Part shown: positions 37,553 through 46,325 of the stretch, piece after piece
How positions within the stretch are numbered: position 1 is the stretch's first letter
Layout: each line of letters starts with the position of its first letter
Source: CS4-C045 sp963844115
GTDB lineage: Bacteria > Planctomycetota > Planctomycetia > Pirellulales > UBA7805
Direction of reading: 5' to 3'
Length of the DNA: 64,000 nt
NCBI GenBank assembly: GCA_963844115.1
Contig: CAWJNN010000024.1
Span: forward strand, 10,912-74,911
Position numbers and translations under genes: made by a program
Notes under the pieces: generated by a model
Told to the model about the DNA's origin: nothing
The model's input: the letters and a program-made list of their open reading frames with translations, nothing else
The model's database searches: none

Positions 37553-38710
37553 CTACCAAGGCTGCAATTCGTCAAGCAGGTCGGACGATGCGACGGCTCG
37601 TATCTTTTTTGCCATGTCGAACGAGTGCTCGCCCGCATGAATAACGAAGAGTCGCTGGAGCTTCAAGTCGGACAAAGCGATCCGCATCGATGGCGTGATG
37701 GTTGGAGACGAGGTGAGCTTGACCTCAAATCCCCAACGCTTTCTGCCACGAACCAGTAGCAGGTCGAGTTCGGCACCTGTGTGGGTTGCCCAAAAAAAGC
37801 ATTCGTGAGGCCGCACGGCGAGGAGTCCGGTCACTTGAGAAATCACGAAACCTTCCCACGACGCACCGAGCTTCGGATGCGAGTCCAGGTCCGTATTATT
37901 GGTGATTCCAAGTAAGGTGTGCAGCAGGCCGCTATCGATCAAATAGATTTTCGGAGCTTTAACCTGACGCTTCTTGAGATTTTCATGCCACGGCTGAAGT
38001 TGTCGAACGACCAAAGAGGACGTGAGAATGTCCAGGTAGTGACGGATCGTCGTGTGGTTCACACCAAAATTGCGGGCAAACTCGGAGGCATTCCAGATTT
38101 GTCCGTGGAAATGGGCAAGCATGGTCCAGAAGCGTCTGAGCGTGGTGGAGCTGACGCGAATACCAAGCTGCGGCAGGTCGCGTTCCAGGAAGGTGCTAAT
38201 GAAATCGTGCCGCCAATCCTCGCTTTTTGAATTCGATGTTGCCAAGAAGGAACGGGGAAAGCCACCGCGCAGCCAGAGCCTTGATTGATTCCGTACGCCA
38301 ACTTCCTGCAGGGAGAAGCCATCGAGGGTTTGGAACCCGATACGTCCGGCGAGCGATTCATTTCCTTGGCGAAGCATTTCAGGGGATGCACTGCCAAGTA
38401 TGAGAAAACGCGTGCGCACGGGTCTGCGGTCGGCCAGCACGCGCAGCAGAGGGAACAGGTCGGGCCGCCGTTGGATTTCGTCCAGGACGACAAGACCTTT
38501 CAAGGGTGCCAGGGCAAGCTCCGCGTCTGCCAGACGGACCAGGTCCGCCTGGCGTTCCAGGTCGAATGTGTGGCACGGCTGCTTCCATTGCTGCTGTAGC
38601 TGATTGGCGAGCGTGGTTTTCCCAACCTGCCTGGCCCCCAGAATGGCCACCACCGGATTATGCTTCAACAGCGATGTCAGGCGGGCAAGCTGTTGAGCGC
38701 GGCGAATCAT
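37553..38710 (-). CDS. AAA ATPase with C-terminal DUF4143 nuclease-like domain
   Basis: 385 residues from MIRRAQQLARLTSLL. Walker A 'GARQVGKTTLANQL', Walker B 'GLVVLDEIQRRPDLFPLL', sensor 'RFLILGSASPEMLR', then a winged-helix and DUF4143 domain ('VKAPKIYLIDSGLLHTLLGI', 'GASWEGFVISQVTGLLA', 'GAELDLLLVRGRKRWGFEVK'). The E-L-D..E-V-K pattern is a PD-(D/E)xK-type site. Such genes are frequent in bacteria and archaea, act alone, and have no settled role; they are often in mobile regions. A perfect 10-bp inverted repeat sits in the 5' leader. Confidence 0.93.
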   Translation of the reverse strand: MIRRAQQLARLTSLLKHNPVVAILGARQVGKTTLANQLQQQWKQPCHTFDLERQADLVRLADAELALAPLKGLVVLDEIQRRPDLFPLLRVLADRRPVRTRFLILGSASPEMLRQGNESLAGRIGFQTLDGFSLQEVGVRNQSRLWLRGGFPRSFLATSNSKSEDWRHDFISTFLERDLPQLGIRVSSTTLRRFWTMLAHFHGQIWNASEFARNFGVNHTTIRHYLDILTSSLVVRQLQPWHENLKKRQVKAPKIYLIDSGLLHTLLGITNNTDLDSHPKLGASWEGFVISQVTGLLAVRPHECFFWATHTGAELDLLLVRGRKRWGFEVKLTSSPTITPSMRIALSDLKLQRLFVIHAGEHSFDMAKKIRAVASSDLLDELQPW

Positions 38711-38720
38711 GCGAGAATCA

Positions 38721-38761
38721 TACCATGAAATCTGATGGATTACCACTCATTTTTCATGGTA
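38721..38761 (-). promoter_or_regulatory. Inverted repeat TACCATGAAA / TTTCATGGTA upstream of the ATPase
   Basis: Two perfect 10-bp arms 21 bases apart lie 10 bases before the ATPase start. It could be an operator for autoregulation or a leader hairpin covering the ribosome site. No other copy noticed. Confidence 0.45.
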
Positions 38762-39028
38762 AATCAAAACCGACAGGCGCCTTATCGGATTAAGGTACTT
38801 TGCAGAGTAGCAAGGGACGGCGCTATGATAGCCCAGGGCCATGCCTTCGGCATTATCGGGGCCGGAACAAAAACGGGTCCAACGCAATTGATGTTGTCCT
38901 AAACAAACTGAACACCCCAGTCCCGACCTCTTTGTTTTGCCAAGCTCTCACGGACAACGAGTCGCTGCTTCCCTAGCGCCGCCGTGCGCGGTATACTGAT
39001 TTGAAATGGATCTTAGTTTCCTTAGTAG

Positions 39029-39307
39029 ATGTTCAATATGGAACGCATTTCCCTAAGCGACGCCCAGCGCGATCTGACAGACCTGGTGGACCGGATCGTT
39101 TCTCTTGGCGTTAGCGTCGACCTCGAACGTGACAATCGCGTCGTCGCGCGGATTTCACCGGTACGCGCCGAATCGAAACTTAAAGTTCGCGACTTCGGCG
39201 AGTTTCTCGAAAACCTGCCCCGCCTTGGCGAGGATGCGGAGTCGTTCAGCAACGACGTAAGGGACATCCGCAGCGACTTTCCGCCTGAGGCCAGTCCGTT
39301 GGATTGA
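39029..39307 (+). CDS. Phd/YefM-type antitoxin of a PIN toxin
   Basis: 92 residues. The first 45 ('MERISLSDAQRDLTDLVDRI', 'VDLERDNRVVARISPV') follow the Phd/YefM DNA-binding fold; the acidic C-terminal half ('DAESFSNDVRDIRSDFPPE') should wrap around the toxin. The downstream PIN gene overlaps its stop (TTGA), which fits translational coupling. Such antitoxins also repress their own operon. The likely start is the Met at 39038. Confidence 0.85.
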   Translation: MFNMERISLSDAQRDLTDLVDRIVSLGVSVDLERDNRVVARISPVRAESKLKVRDFGEFLENLPRLGEDAESFSNDVRDIRSDFPPEASPLD

Positions 39308-39702
39308 TCGTCGATACCAACGTGTTCATTGCGTTGGAGCGGCGCGGTGATCCGATCGACTTGTCGCGGTGGGATCCGTCGGAAGACGTCTTCATCAGCG
39401 TCGTGACCGTTTCGGAACTGTTGATGGGCGTCCATCGAGCCGACAACCCGTCGCGCCGCGAACGCCGGTCCGCGTTCGTCGAAGCGATTGTCCAGGGCGT
39501 GAGCGTGTTGGATTTCACTACGGATATCGCGCGCCGCCATGCAGAGCTGCACGCACAACTGATGCGCGGGGGGCAATTGATCGGTGCCCACGATCTGATC
39601 ATCGCCGCAACAGCACTTCATCGCGCTCTCACATTACTCACGGACAATGTCGGCGAGTTCCGCCGTGTACCTGACCTCAACGTCACGGAGTTCACGTCCT
39701 AA
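39304..39702 (+). CDS. vapC: PIN-domain toxin (VapC family)
   Basis: 132 residues, TTG start overlapping the antitoxin stop. PIN acidic residues: Asp in 'MIVDTNVFIALERRG', Glu in 'VTVSELLMGVHRAD', Asp in 'IGAHDLIIAATAL' and Asp in 'LLTDNVGEF'. VapC toxins cleave tRNA or rRNA in a Mg-dependent way, stopping translation. All four catalytic acids are present, so it looks active. Confidence 0.92.
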   Translation: MIVDTNVFIALERRGDPIDLSRWDPSEDVFISVVTVSELLMGVHRADNPSRRERRSAFVEAIVQGVSVLDFTTDIARRHAELHAQLMRGGQLIGAHDLIIAATALHRALTLLTDNVGEFRRVPDLNVTEFTS

Positions 39703-39844
39703 CGCGCTCTTCCCTCGCCTCCGCGCTTCCTGCGCTTTCGCGCGACAATTCTGCTTTGCTTTCCTTCGATGTTCGACATTCCTTGTTCGATATTCGCTAT
39801 TCACTTATCTTTCCTCGCACCGGTGTGAACACCGAACACAAGAC

Positions 39845-39923
39845 CTGACCCCGGCGCAGCCCGCTTGACCCCGGCGCAGCCCGCTGACCCCGGCGCAGCC
39901 CGCTGACCCCGGCGCAGCCCGCT
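39845..39923. repeat. Direct repeat, unit TGACCCCGGCGCAGCCCGC x4
   Basis: Four 19-base units in tandem, the second with one extra T. No conserved ORF. It is about 140 bases beyond the PIN toxin gene. Confidence 0.85.
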
Positions 39924-40283
39924 CGCCATCCAACAAAAAAACATCCTCAGCCGTTCTCTAACGTCCAGCATTTCACCCCGACGCTGCTGCTGGCAAAGAA
40001 CGATTGAAGATGTTTAAGGGATTCGGGTCAGTCGCGGATTTAACGGGTGGATGTAATGAGCTTTACCTCGGGACATTTCACATGCGCGGCACCTGCCGCG
40101 ACGTTCACTTCCCCTACCTGATTCTCTCCCTCTCCCGACTGCAAGCATTTTGCCGGGAAAAAACCGGAAATTCTGAACACTTCATTTCGTCCGGCGAAAA
40201 TGCCTTTTTCAAAGGCTTAATGGTAGATCTGTTACCCCGATCGAGGGGTGGGCTAGAGGGTTCCGGCAGCGCGCTGGCTAACC

Positions 40284-40387
40284 AAAGAACCACGAATGAA
40301 CACGAAGAGACACGAATGTGCGAGAGCTTAAGTAGGGATCCTCTTGGCAGGAATTCGTGTTCATTTGTGTCCATTCGTGGTTCTTTT
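40284..40387. repeat. Inverted-end repeat, family 'AGAACCACGAATGAACACGA' copy 1
   Basis: The left end (AAAGAACCACGAATGAACAC) is the near-reverse complement of the right end (GTCCATTCGTGGTTCTTT). About 40 bases lie between. No ORF. Confidence 0.8.
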
Positions 40388-40640
40388 TCTAACCGCTGAT
40401 GGACGCTAATAAAGGAGGATTGCCCGCGAATGGCGCGAATAATCGCGAATAACACAAAGACAGAAGATGCCCAGTTCCTGACAGAGTGCTGTTGCCCACT
40501 CTGTTGCCTTTGTTATCTCCTGTTCAATTGCTTGTTCATGAAGGAAACATTTGAACAGGAGGCCGCAGAGGAAACGGAGAAGCAGTCAAGTCAACAGGCG
40601 CGGGAATGTTGGCAGGAATATTACTCACACGGAAAACAGT

Positions 40641-40743
40641 AGAACCACCAATGAACACGAATAGACACGAAGTTGCAGAAGTTTAAGTTGACCGTCTCTC
40701 GGTTTGAATCCGATTCGTGTTCATTCGTGTCGATTCGTGATTC
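40641..40743. repeat. Inverted-end repeat, family 'AGAACCACGAATGAACACGA' copy 2
   Basis: Same ends (AGAACCACCAATGAACACGA and TTCATTCGTGTCGATTCGTG) around about 45 bases. With copy 1 it frames a 250-base piece. Confidence 0.8.
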
Positions 40744-41006
40744 GTCTCTGGAGGATATCGTGGGCAACCAGGACTCGGGCCAGTTCACCTTCGATTTTGC
40801 GCTCGACTTTACCGGCGGAGCCAGCCGTTTCCAAGGTCCCGACGATACCACGCGCCGAGAACGCCATTCAAATATCAACGAATGGAAATCGTCCGGCAAT
40901 GCCCGATCTACACAAGCTCTGCGTCCTCAGCGCCCTCCTGTTCCAATCAATCACTTGGTTTAAGATCTTTAGCAGGGGAGCGCGAGGTTCGCGGAGACTT
41001 TAACAA

Positions 41007-41465
41007 CTGTTCGACGAAGTTTATGAAACGGTCCCGAAGACCAGCTTCCTGTTCCAGAACCCCTCGCAAAACATATTGGCCGTGGCCGAAGCCATGATCG
41101 CCGGCGAGATCGCTTATCGCGAAGGCAAGTTCGACGCCGCGTTCAAACATTTGCGCACGGCCGTGAAGTTAGATGACGCCCTGAACTACGACGAACCGTG
41201 GGGCTGGATGCAGCCCGCTCGTCACGCACTCGGAGCACTGTTGCTCGAGCAAAAGCGTTACGCGGAAGCCGAAGCGGTCTACCGAGTGGACTTGAAGCGG
41301 CACCCCAAAAACCCCTGGGCCCTGCACGGCCTGGCCGAATGCCTGGCAAACCAAGGAAAAAAGGCGGAAGCTACGCAGTGTCGCGCTGATTTCGAACTGG
41401 CTACCAAGCGAGCCGACGTAAAGATCGACCGCTCGTGTTATTGCCGAATCGGCGAATCAGAGTAA
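41007..41465 (+). pseudogene. C-terminal fragment of a TPR protein
   Basis: The frame opens right after a TAA and runs 152 codons: 'LFDEVYETVPKTSFLFQNPS', 'EAMIAGEIAYREGKFDAAFK', 'GWMQPARHALGALLLEQKRY' and 'HPKNPWALHGLAECLANQGK', ending 'SCYCRIGESE'. In recalled homologues this block forms the last TPRs of a protein several hundred residues longer that ends in C-x-C. The missing N-terminus and lack of a good start indicate a truncated copy, although a TTG at 41076 could start a short product. Confidence 0.7.
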
Positions 41466-41606
41466 ATTTAGCCACGGATGAGCAGGGATTGAACACGGAG
41501 ACATTCTACTGTTTCCCGCCGCTTGGCGTTACGCAATTGATATTGGACAATCATGCGTGCGCCGGACCTACTGGTGAACTCCTGATGTTGTCATGGGTCA
41601 ACACGC

Positions 41607-42608
41607 ATGATCGTGAAAGAAAAGACTGGCGAGCCACCGGGCGACAAGTTTGGGCAGGCAGGCTACAAGGCCGAACAGCAGATGGCTTTTTACCTGCGTA
41701 GAGCTTTTGGTGAATCGTCGGATATATTTGTTTTCAACGATCTACGATTCGTACGCAACGGCGAAGTGGCACAGATAGATCACTTGATCCTCCACCGTTT
41801 CGGACTAGTTTCGGTCGAGAGCAAGTCCGTCACGGGATCAATTGAAGTCAATGCGCAGCAAGAGTTCGTCCGCGTGTTCGGTCGGAAGAGGTCAGGAATG
41901 AAGTCGCCAATCACACAGGTCAACATGCAGAAGCAACTTCTACAATCATTATTGAATGACCACAAGGAACAACTTCGCCGTAAGGTTTTGATGGGAATCG
42001 TTCAGGCGCAATTCTCGGATCAACGTTTTCACGTATTCGTGGCAATCTCCGACCAAGGCGAAATCAAGCGGCGTGGTGGCAACCCGCCGGAACTTGTAAA
42101 GGCAGACCGGGTAACGACAGAGATTCAGCAGATCTACGACCGCCGTGCCAAAGCGAGTGGATTCGGCGGGATGATGCGTCAATTAGTGGCAGACAAGAAG
42201 ACGGCGAAACAGCTGGAGGCAGACGTACTGACTGCCTTTACAGACGAAGAGATCAATGCCATCCAAGCATTTTTGATCGATCAGCACACGACCGACAAGT
42301 CGATGGTCGAGCCACCACCCGTCGCCATTCCTGCTGCATCTGTGGTTCCGCCACCGCCGCCACCCACCCCAGGATCGGGGCCGCCGAGCGCCGTACACTC
42401 ATGCCGCCACTGCCAGAGTGGTGACATAGAGATTCTGCACGGTCAATACGGCTACTATTTCAAATGCCGTTCCTGTATAGGAAACACCCGCATCGACTTC
42501 AAGTGTCCCAGCTGCGGCGGCAAGGCGCGTATCAGCAAGAATGGCCCCGATTTCACGCGGATCTGTTCCACATGTGGTACCGACGAGCAATTCTTCACGA
42601 ATGCCTAG
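41607..42608 (+). CDS. NERD-domain protein with zinc-ribbon C-terminus
   Basis: 333 residues. The NERD (nuclease-related) domain occupies about 15-140: 'QAGYKAEQQMAFYLRRAFGE', then 'AQIDHLILHRFGLVSVESKS' with the D...E-x-K catalytic pattern. After a helical part and a Pro-rich linker (PPPPPPTPGSGPP) come three CxxC pairs (CRHC, CRSC, CPSC, then CSTC), two zinc ribbons. NERD proteins are predicted DNA-processing enzymes, often plasmid- or defence-associated. Here it sits between a TPR fragment and a duplicated gene end, in an unstable region. Confidence 0.9.
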   Translation: MIVKEKTGEPPGDKFGQAGYKAEQQMAFYLRRAFGESSDIFVFNDLRFVRNGEVAQIDHLILHRFGLVSVESKSVTGSIEVNAQQEFVRVFGRKRSGMKSPITQVNMQKQLLQSLLNDHKEQLRRKVLMGIVQAQFSDQRFHVFVAISDQGEIKRRGGNPPELVKADRVTTEIQQIYDRRAKASGFGGMMRQLVADKKTAKQLEADVLTAFTDEEINAIQAFLIDQHTTDKSMVEPPPVAIPAASVVPPPPPPTPGSGPPSAVHSCRHCQSGDIEILHGQYGYYFKCRSCIGNTRIDFKCPSCGGKARISKNGPDFTRICSTCGTDEQFFTNA

Positions 42609-42654
42609 ATGTAAACGCCGCGTCATCCGCGTCGCTTCTTTGATTGCTCTTACA

Positions 42655-42908
42655 ACCTTACAACGACGTGCACCGTTTCTAGGAGAGCCAGTCGTCTTGG
42701 CTCAGCATGTTGGCGGAGGGGTGAAGCGGCCGCTGGCGGTTTCGATGATCAGGCCCAACAGCCGCACTCCCGCGGATTCGATGGTGTCTTCGACGACAAC
42801 GATGCCGCGTGATTCCAAGTCGATCATGTCAGGGAGCCTCGTCGCAACATCGCGGTTGAATGCGAATTTCGGGTCAGGCGCAACCGCGATGCCCATGCGG
42901 GTACCCAA
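42655..42908 (-). pseudogene. Degenerate second copy of the altronate dehydratase 3' end
   Basis: The region matches 44172-44405 over its whole length: 'taggagagccagtcgtcttgg' aligns with 'ccaggggagccagtcgtcttgg' and 'gaagcggccgctggcggttt' is identical. Translated, 'DVATRLPDMIDLESRGIVVV' and 'RLLGLIIETASGRF' match the intact gene's C-terminus. It has no start of the parent gene and a diverged end. Two genes are caught between the two copies. Confidence 0.85.
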
Positions 42909-42964
42909 GTTAGCAAAGTAATCTGCCTGAATTGTTCAGCCTATCCATGCACGCTTGAGGAACG

Positions 42965-43573
42965 TCACTCGATGTTTGCGACGTCATCTGCAGCAATAGT
43001 TTGCTCAGAATTGGTGTCGACGTTTTGAAATACGATTTGTACGTCGCCTGGCTGGCGCATTTGAATACTGACGGGAATCGCACGGATCGAGGTGCCGTCA
43101 CGAAGTGTGACCAATGAAGGTTGTAGGATGCCAGTTCGGTTCATCAGCGTGGTGACCGCTAGCATTACGTCGGAAGAGGTCATCGGCCCAGCGTCGCGTC
43201 GATATATGTACGCCTCCTCAATCGACAGATTGCCAAGGCGGGTGCCTTGAAACCTTGTTGGAAGTCGTGCTGGATAGCGATCGCGCACTGCGATCGCTTC
43301 CTCAGCAATCGGATTTGTTGCCGCAACAAGCTTGATCTCAGATAGACGAATCGAGGCACTCGGTACCCGGCTGAGACACTCATACGTGCGCCGGTACGAT
43401 ACTCCTATGTTTCCTGCTTGCACCGAGGAAGAACCAACGTAGAGGAACCAAAGTCCTTCTTCGCTAGTCTTCGCCCAAAGCGCCACCGTCACGTCAAAAC
43501 CATCGCGGATAAGTTCCGCGATGAATTTTTCACCGTCAGCAATTCGGTCTTCTACCAGTAATTCTGTATCCAT
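42965..43573 (-). CDS. Uncharacterised protein coupled to a HEPN protein
   Basis: 202 residues. Opens 'MDTELLVEDRIADGEKFIAE', then 'GFDVTVALWAKTSEEGLWFL', 'EIKLVAATNPIAEEAIAVRD', 'PARLPTRFQGTRLGNLSIEE' and a C-terminal beta part ending in acidic residues. I recall relatives in many bacteria that start the same way and end near 'IEEAYIY', with no known function; this one has an extra 60-residue C-terminal domain. Its start overlaps the HEPN gene by 22 bases, so the two are translated together. It could be the partner of a toxin-antitoxin-like module; this is inference. Confidence 0.75.
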   Translation of the reverse strand: MDTELLVEDRIADGEKFIAELIRDGFDVTVALWAKTSEEGLWFLYVGSSSVQAGNIGVSYRRTYECLSRVPSASIRLSEIKLVAATNPIAEEAIAVRDRYPARLPTRFQGTRLGNLSIEEAYIYRRDAGPMTSSDVMLAVTTLMNRTGILQPSLVTLRDGTSIRAIPVSIQMRQPGDVQIVFQNVDTNSEQTIAADDVANIE

Positions 43574-43983
43574 AGCAACACCCCGTCGGGGTCGTGTGTA
43601 ATTGCCGTGTGAAGTGATTCGGCTTCAACCTGCGTTCTTGATTCGTAGCGGCTCGTAACCTTCCACTGCGTCACCGTTCCCCAGTTGCCGACGAAGTCGC
43701 CTCCGGCGGCAGCACTGTCGCTTAATTTTGTGTTGAGTTCATCGGTAAGTCCAGCGAGTTGAATTAGCTTTCCGAAATCGTGCGTAAGGCATTCATCCAC
43801 CTTAACTTTGTCCTGGAAAACCCACCCCGTTTGTACCATGCGTGCGAGCAGACACGACTTCAATGCACATTCGACGGCATACCCGGCGACGTAATACGCA
43901 TACGCCCATCGATGACCTGCGATGAGCGCCTCTGCATCGAGGATCCGCTCTTCCGCCATCGTCTGCAGTTCCGCTTGATTCAC
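43552..43983 (-). CDS. HEPN-domain protein
   Basis: 143 residues, all-helical. 'AEERILDAEALIAGHRWAYA' and 'YYVAGYAVECALKSCLLARM' are the two core helices of HEPN proteins, and 'LTHDFGKLIQLAGL' follows. The R-x4-6-H RNase motif common in toxic HEPNs is not clear (a possible H is in THDFGKL, with no Arg just before it). HEPN proteins often work in toxin-antitoxin or defence modules. The partner gene overlaps by 22 bases. Both are flanked by copies of the uxaA end. Confidence 0.82.
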   Translation of the reverse strand: MNQAELQTMAEERILDAEALIAGHRWAYAYYVAGYAVECALKSCLLARMVQTGWVFQDKVKVDECLTHDFGKLIQLAGLTDELNTKLSDSAAAGGDFVGNWGTVTQWKVTSRYESRTQVEAESLHTAITHDPDGVLLWIQNYW

Positions 43984-44169
43984 GCTATTATACTCTTAAT
44001 ACTGGAGTCTCTGCACGGTCACGTCTATAGTATCGCGACTGCTTGGCGAAGGCCACCGTCCAGCATTCTTCGCTTTCGAGGCCATCCGATTGGAAGACTA
44101 ACCGGAATCACGCGGTCCTCATTTCTGCTCTCCGCATACATGCGTTTTTTCGCCACCGCGATGCTGGGT

Positions 44170-45909
44170 TTACAACGAAACTCCCCGTTTCCAGGGGAGC
44201 CAGTCGTCTTGGCCCAGCTTGTTGGCGGCGGGGGTGAAGCGGCCGCTGGCGGTTTCGATAACCAGGTCTAGCAAGCGCTGACCCGCCGACTCGATCGTGT
44301 CCTTGGCGTCGATAATGCCGCCGGCATTGAAGTCGATCATGTCCGGCAGGCGTGTGGCGATGTCAGTGTTGGAGGAAATCTTCAGGACGGGGGCCACGGC
44401 GTTGCCAGTGGGGGTGCCCAGGCCGGTCGTAAAGCAAACGACCGTCGCGCCGCTGCCGACCATGGCGGTGACCGATTCCAGATCGCCGCCGGGGGTGCAT
44501 AGCAGGTTCAAACCTGGTCTGGTCGCGATTTCGGTGTAGTCCAACACGTCGACGATCGGCGACGTGCCGCCCTTCTTGGCAGCGCCTAGCGATTTCATCG
44601 GGTCGGTAATCAGACCGTCGGCAATGTTGCCCGGTGACGGGTTCTCGCGAAAACCGCTGCCGATCGCTTCCGCTCGACTTGCGTAGTCTTGCATCAATTG
44701 CAAAAACCGCTCAGCGACCCTGTCGTCCACACAGCGGCTGACCAGGTCCGTTTCGGCGCCGGATAGCTCTGGGAATTCGGACAAGATCACCGTCCCGCCC
44801 AAAGCACATAACAAGTCGGCGCAATGTCCCAGCGCCGGGTTGGCGGTAATGCCGGAGAATCCGTCGGAGCCGCCGCATTCGACGGCCAGGGTCAGGTGGC
44901 ACAGCGGCGTGGGCTGGCGCCGGTAGTGATTGGCCTGCATCAAACCGGTGAAGGTGTGCCGGATCGCCTCGCTCAGCATTTCACTTTCCGACGCCTGCTG
45001 CTGTTGTTCGAAGATGTGCAACGGTTTGTCGAATGATGGGTTCAGTTCGGCCAGTCGCTGTTGCATCAGCGACACTTGAGCGTTCTGGCAGCCCAGCGAC
45101 AGGACCGTTGCGCCGGCGACGTTGGGGTGGTCGATGTAGGCGGCGATCAAGCGGCACAGCATCAACGCGTCGTCACGCGTTCCCCCGCAGCCGATGTTGT
45201 GCGTCAAGAAACTGATACCGTCGACGTTGGGGAAAGTGCGGTTGCGATCCGTGGGTGCTGCAGCGCCCAGCGTCGCGGCGGCGATCTGGTCGGGCGATCG
45301 ACCGGCGGTCATCAGGTCCAACAGCTGCCTGGTTTGAGCTCGGTAACTCTCCGCGTGACCGTAGCCGAGTTCGTCCAACAGCGCGTCGCGCAGTTTTTCG
45401 ATGTTGCGGTTCTCGCAAAAGACCAGCGGGACGACCAACCAGTTGTTCGCCGTTCCCACTCGACCATCGCCGCGTCGATAGCCGTCGAATGTGACATCCT
45501 GCCAGCGAGTGGCGTCTGGCGGTTGCCACTGGACGCGCCGTGCCTTTCGGTCGACCTGGTCGGTTGCCGCGCGGACATTGTCGGTCGTTATCCGCTCGCC
45601 CGCCGCGATGTCGGTCACCGCTTCGGCGACCGTAACGCCGTACATGCGCAGGCGCTGACCGGCGTGGATGTCGTGAGCGGCGAATTTGTGTTTGGCCGGG
45701 ATGGAAGACTTTAAGATTGCGGATGTTCCGATTGCGGATGTTGCGATTGCGGATGTTGCGATTGCGGATTTCGGATTGCGGATTGCGGATTGATTTCGGA
45801 TTTCGGATTGGGGAGCGGGCCAGTCGACGGTTTCGCCGGCGTTGAGATCTGACAAGGCGACGATCAGGTCGTCGTGGGGGTCGATTTGTAGGACGGCGGC
45901 GGTGGTCAT
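44170..45909 (-). CDS. uxaA: Altronate dehydratase (UxaA family) with repeat-encoded insert
   Basis: 579 residues. N-terminal SAF domain (about 10-110), then the large UxaA domain: 'GYRRGDGRVGTANNWLVVPL', 'SFLTHNIGCGGTRDDALMLC', 'LAVECGGSDGFSGITANPAL', 'GTSPIVDVLDYTEIATRPGL' and 'TTGLGTPTGNAVAPVLKISS'. It removes water from altronate to give 2-keto-3-deoxygluconate in hexuronate breakdown, using Fe(II). About 35 residues in the SAF linker ('SAIATSAIATSAIGTSAIL') are encoded by 7-bp repeats (GGATTGC) and do not belong to the family. The motif residues are intact, so it is probably active. Confidence 0.93.
   Translation of the reverse strand: MTTAAVLQIDPHDDLIVALSDLNAGETVDWPAPQSEIRNQSAIRNPKSAIATSAIATSAIGTSAILKSSIPAKHKFAAHDIHAGQRLRMYGVTVAEAVTDIAAGERITTDNVRAATDQVDRKARRVQWQPPDATRWQDVTFDGYRRGDGRVGTANNWLVVPLVFCENRNIEKLRDALLDELGYGHAESYRAQTRQLLDLMTAGRSPDQIAAATLGAAAPTDRNRTFPNVDGISFLTHNIGCGGTRDDALMLCRLIAAYIDHPNVAGATVLSLGCQNAQVSLMQQRLAELNPSFDKPLHIFEQQQQASESEMLSEAIRHTFTGLMQANHYRRQPTPLCHLTLAVECGGSDGFSGITANPALGHCADLLCALGGTVILSEFPELSGAETDLVSRCVDDRVAERFLQLMQDYASRAEAIGSGFRENPSPGNIADGLITDPMKSLGAAKKGGTSPIVDVLDYTEIATRPGLNLLCTPGGDLESVTAMVGSGATVVCFTTGLGTPTGNAVAPVLKISSNTDIATRLPDMIDFNAGGIIDAKDTIESAGQRLLDLVIETASGRFTPAANKLGQDDWLPWKRGVSL
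45711..45815 (-). repeat. GGATTGC heptamer array inside uxaA
   Basis: Units of GATTGCG or near variants (GATGTTGC, GATTTCG) repeat about 12 times within the coding frame. The frame stays open through them. A similar array with the opposite strand partner lies in uvrA at 49369-49508. Confidence 0.9.
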
Positions 45910-45910
45910 G

Positions 45911-45976
45911 TTGGAGTACCGCCCTGAGGCGGAAGCTGGTCACATAGGCTGAAGACCGCCTACGGGCGGGACTCCA
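45911..45976. repeat. Palindromic repeat TTGGAGTACCGCCC / GGGCGGGACTCCAA
   Basis: Inverted arms of about 14 bases directly upstream of the uxaA start codon, with an inner CCGCCT/GAGGCGG pair. It takes the place of the usual promoter-proximal sequence. Confidence 0.75.
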
Positions 45977-46115
45977 AACTCTACAGCGGAATTTGCTTAA
46001 TTCTCGATACAAATGTTCCCATAGTATACCGGGTAGTATGTTTGGCGGTCTGGTGGAATTCCTAAGGTTGATGTTCAATGGGATAGTGATGCACCGTTCG
46101 ATTTGGGAGGATGCC

Positions 46116-46325
46116 ATGGAGGATAAGCGCGAAAAAAAGAAACGCCCGATACCGCCGGTGGAATACTGTGGTCGAATTGTCGCTTGGAATCAAAAAGGAG
46201 ATGAGATCATTGCGGTAGGCGATTCGTTTTCGGAAGTTAAGAGCAAGGCACTCGAAACCGGAGAGACCAGGCCGCGCTATGAACGACTTCCTCCCGCTGA
46301 CGCACGGTTTGTCGGTAACAGCTGA
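46116..46325 (+). CDS. DUF5678-like small protein
   Basis: 69 residues from MEDKREKKKRPIPPVEY; GGGAGG 6 bases upstream decides the start. 'GRIVAWNQKGDEIIAVGDSF' and 'YERLPPADARFVGNS' fit the DUF5678 pattern (W-V/A-W-n-G, then E-x-V/L-P-P). Its stop overlaps the ATG of the next frame (TGATG). These proteins are commonly paired with small aspartic proteases, as here, in a module of unknown role. Confidence 0.8.
   Translation: MEDKREKKKRPIPPVEYCGRIVAWNQKGDEIIAVGDSFSEVKSKALETGETRPRYERLPPADARFVGNS

Larger units (their letters stand above)
39703..41006. other. 1.3-kb gene-poor region with repeats and gene debris
   Basis: No intact gene. Contents: a 19-bp direct repeat (39845-39923), two inverted-end repeats (40284-40387 and 40641-40743), and a minus-strand fragment at about 40760-40850 reading VGTLETAGSAGKVERKIEGE then LARVLVAHDILQ. 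That fragment has coding character but no start or end, so it may be debris of a lost gene. Confidence 0.5.
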
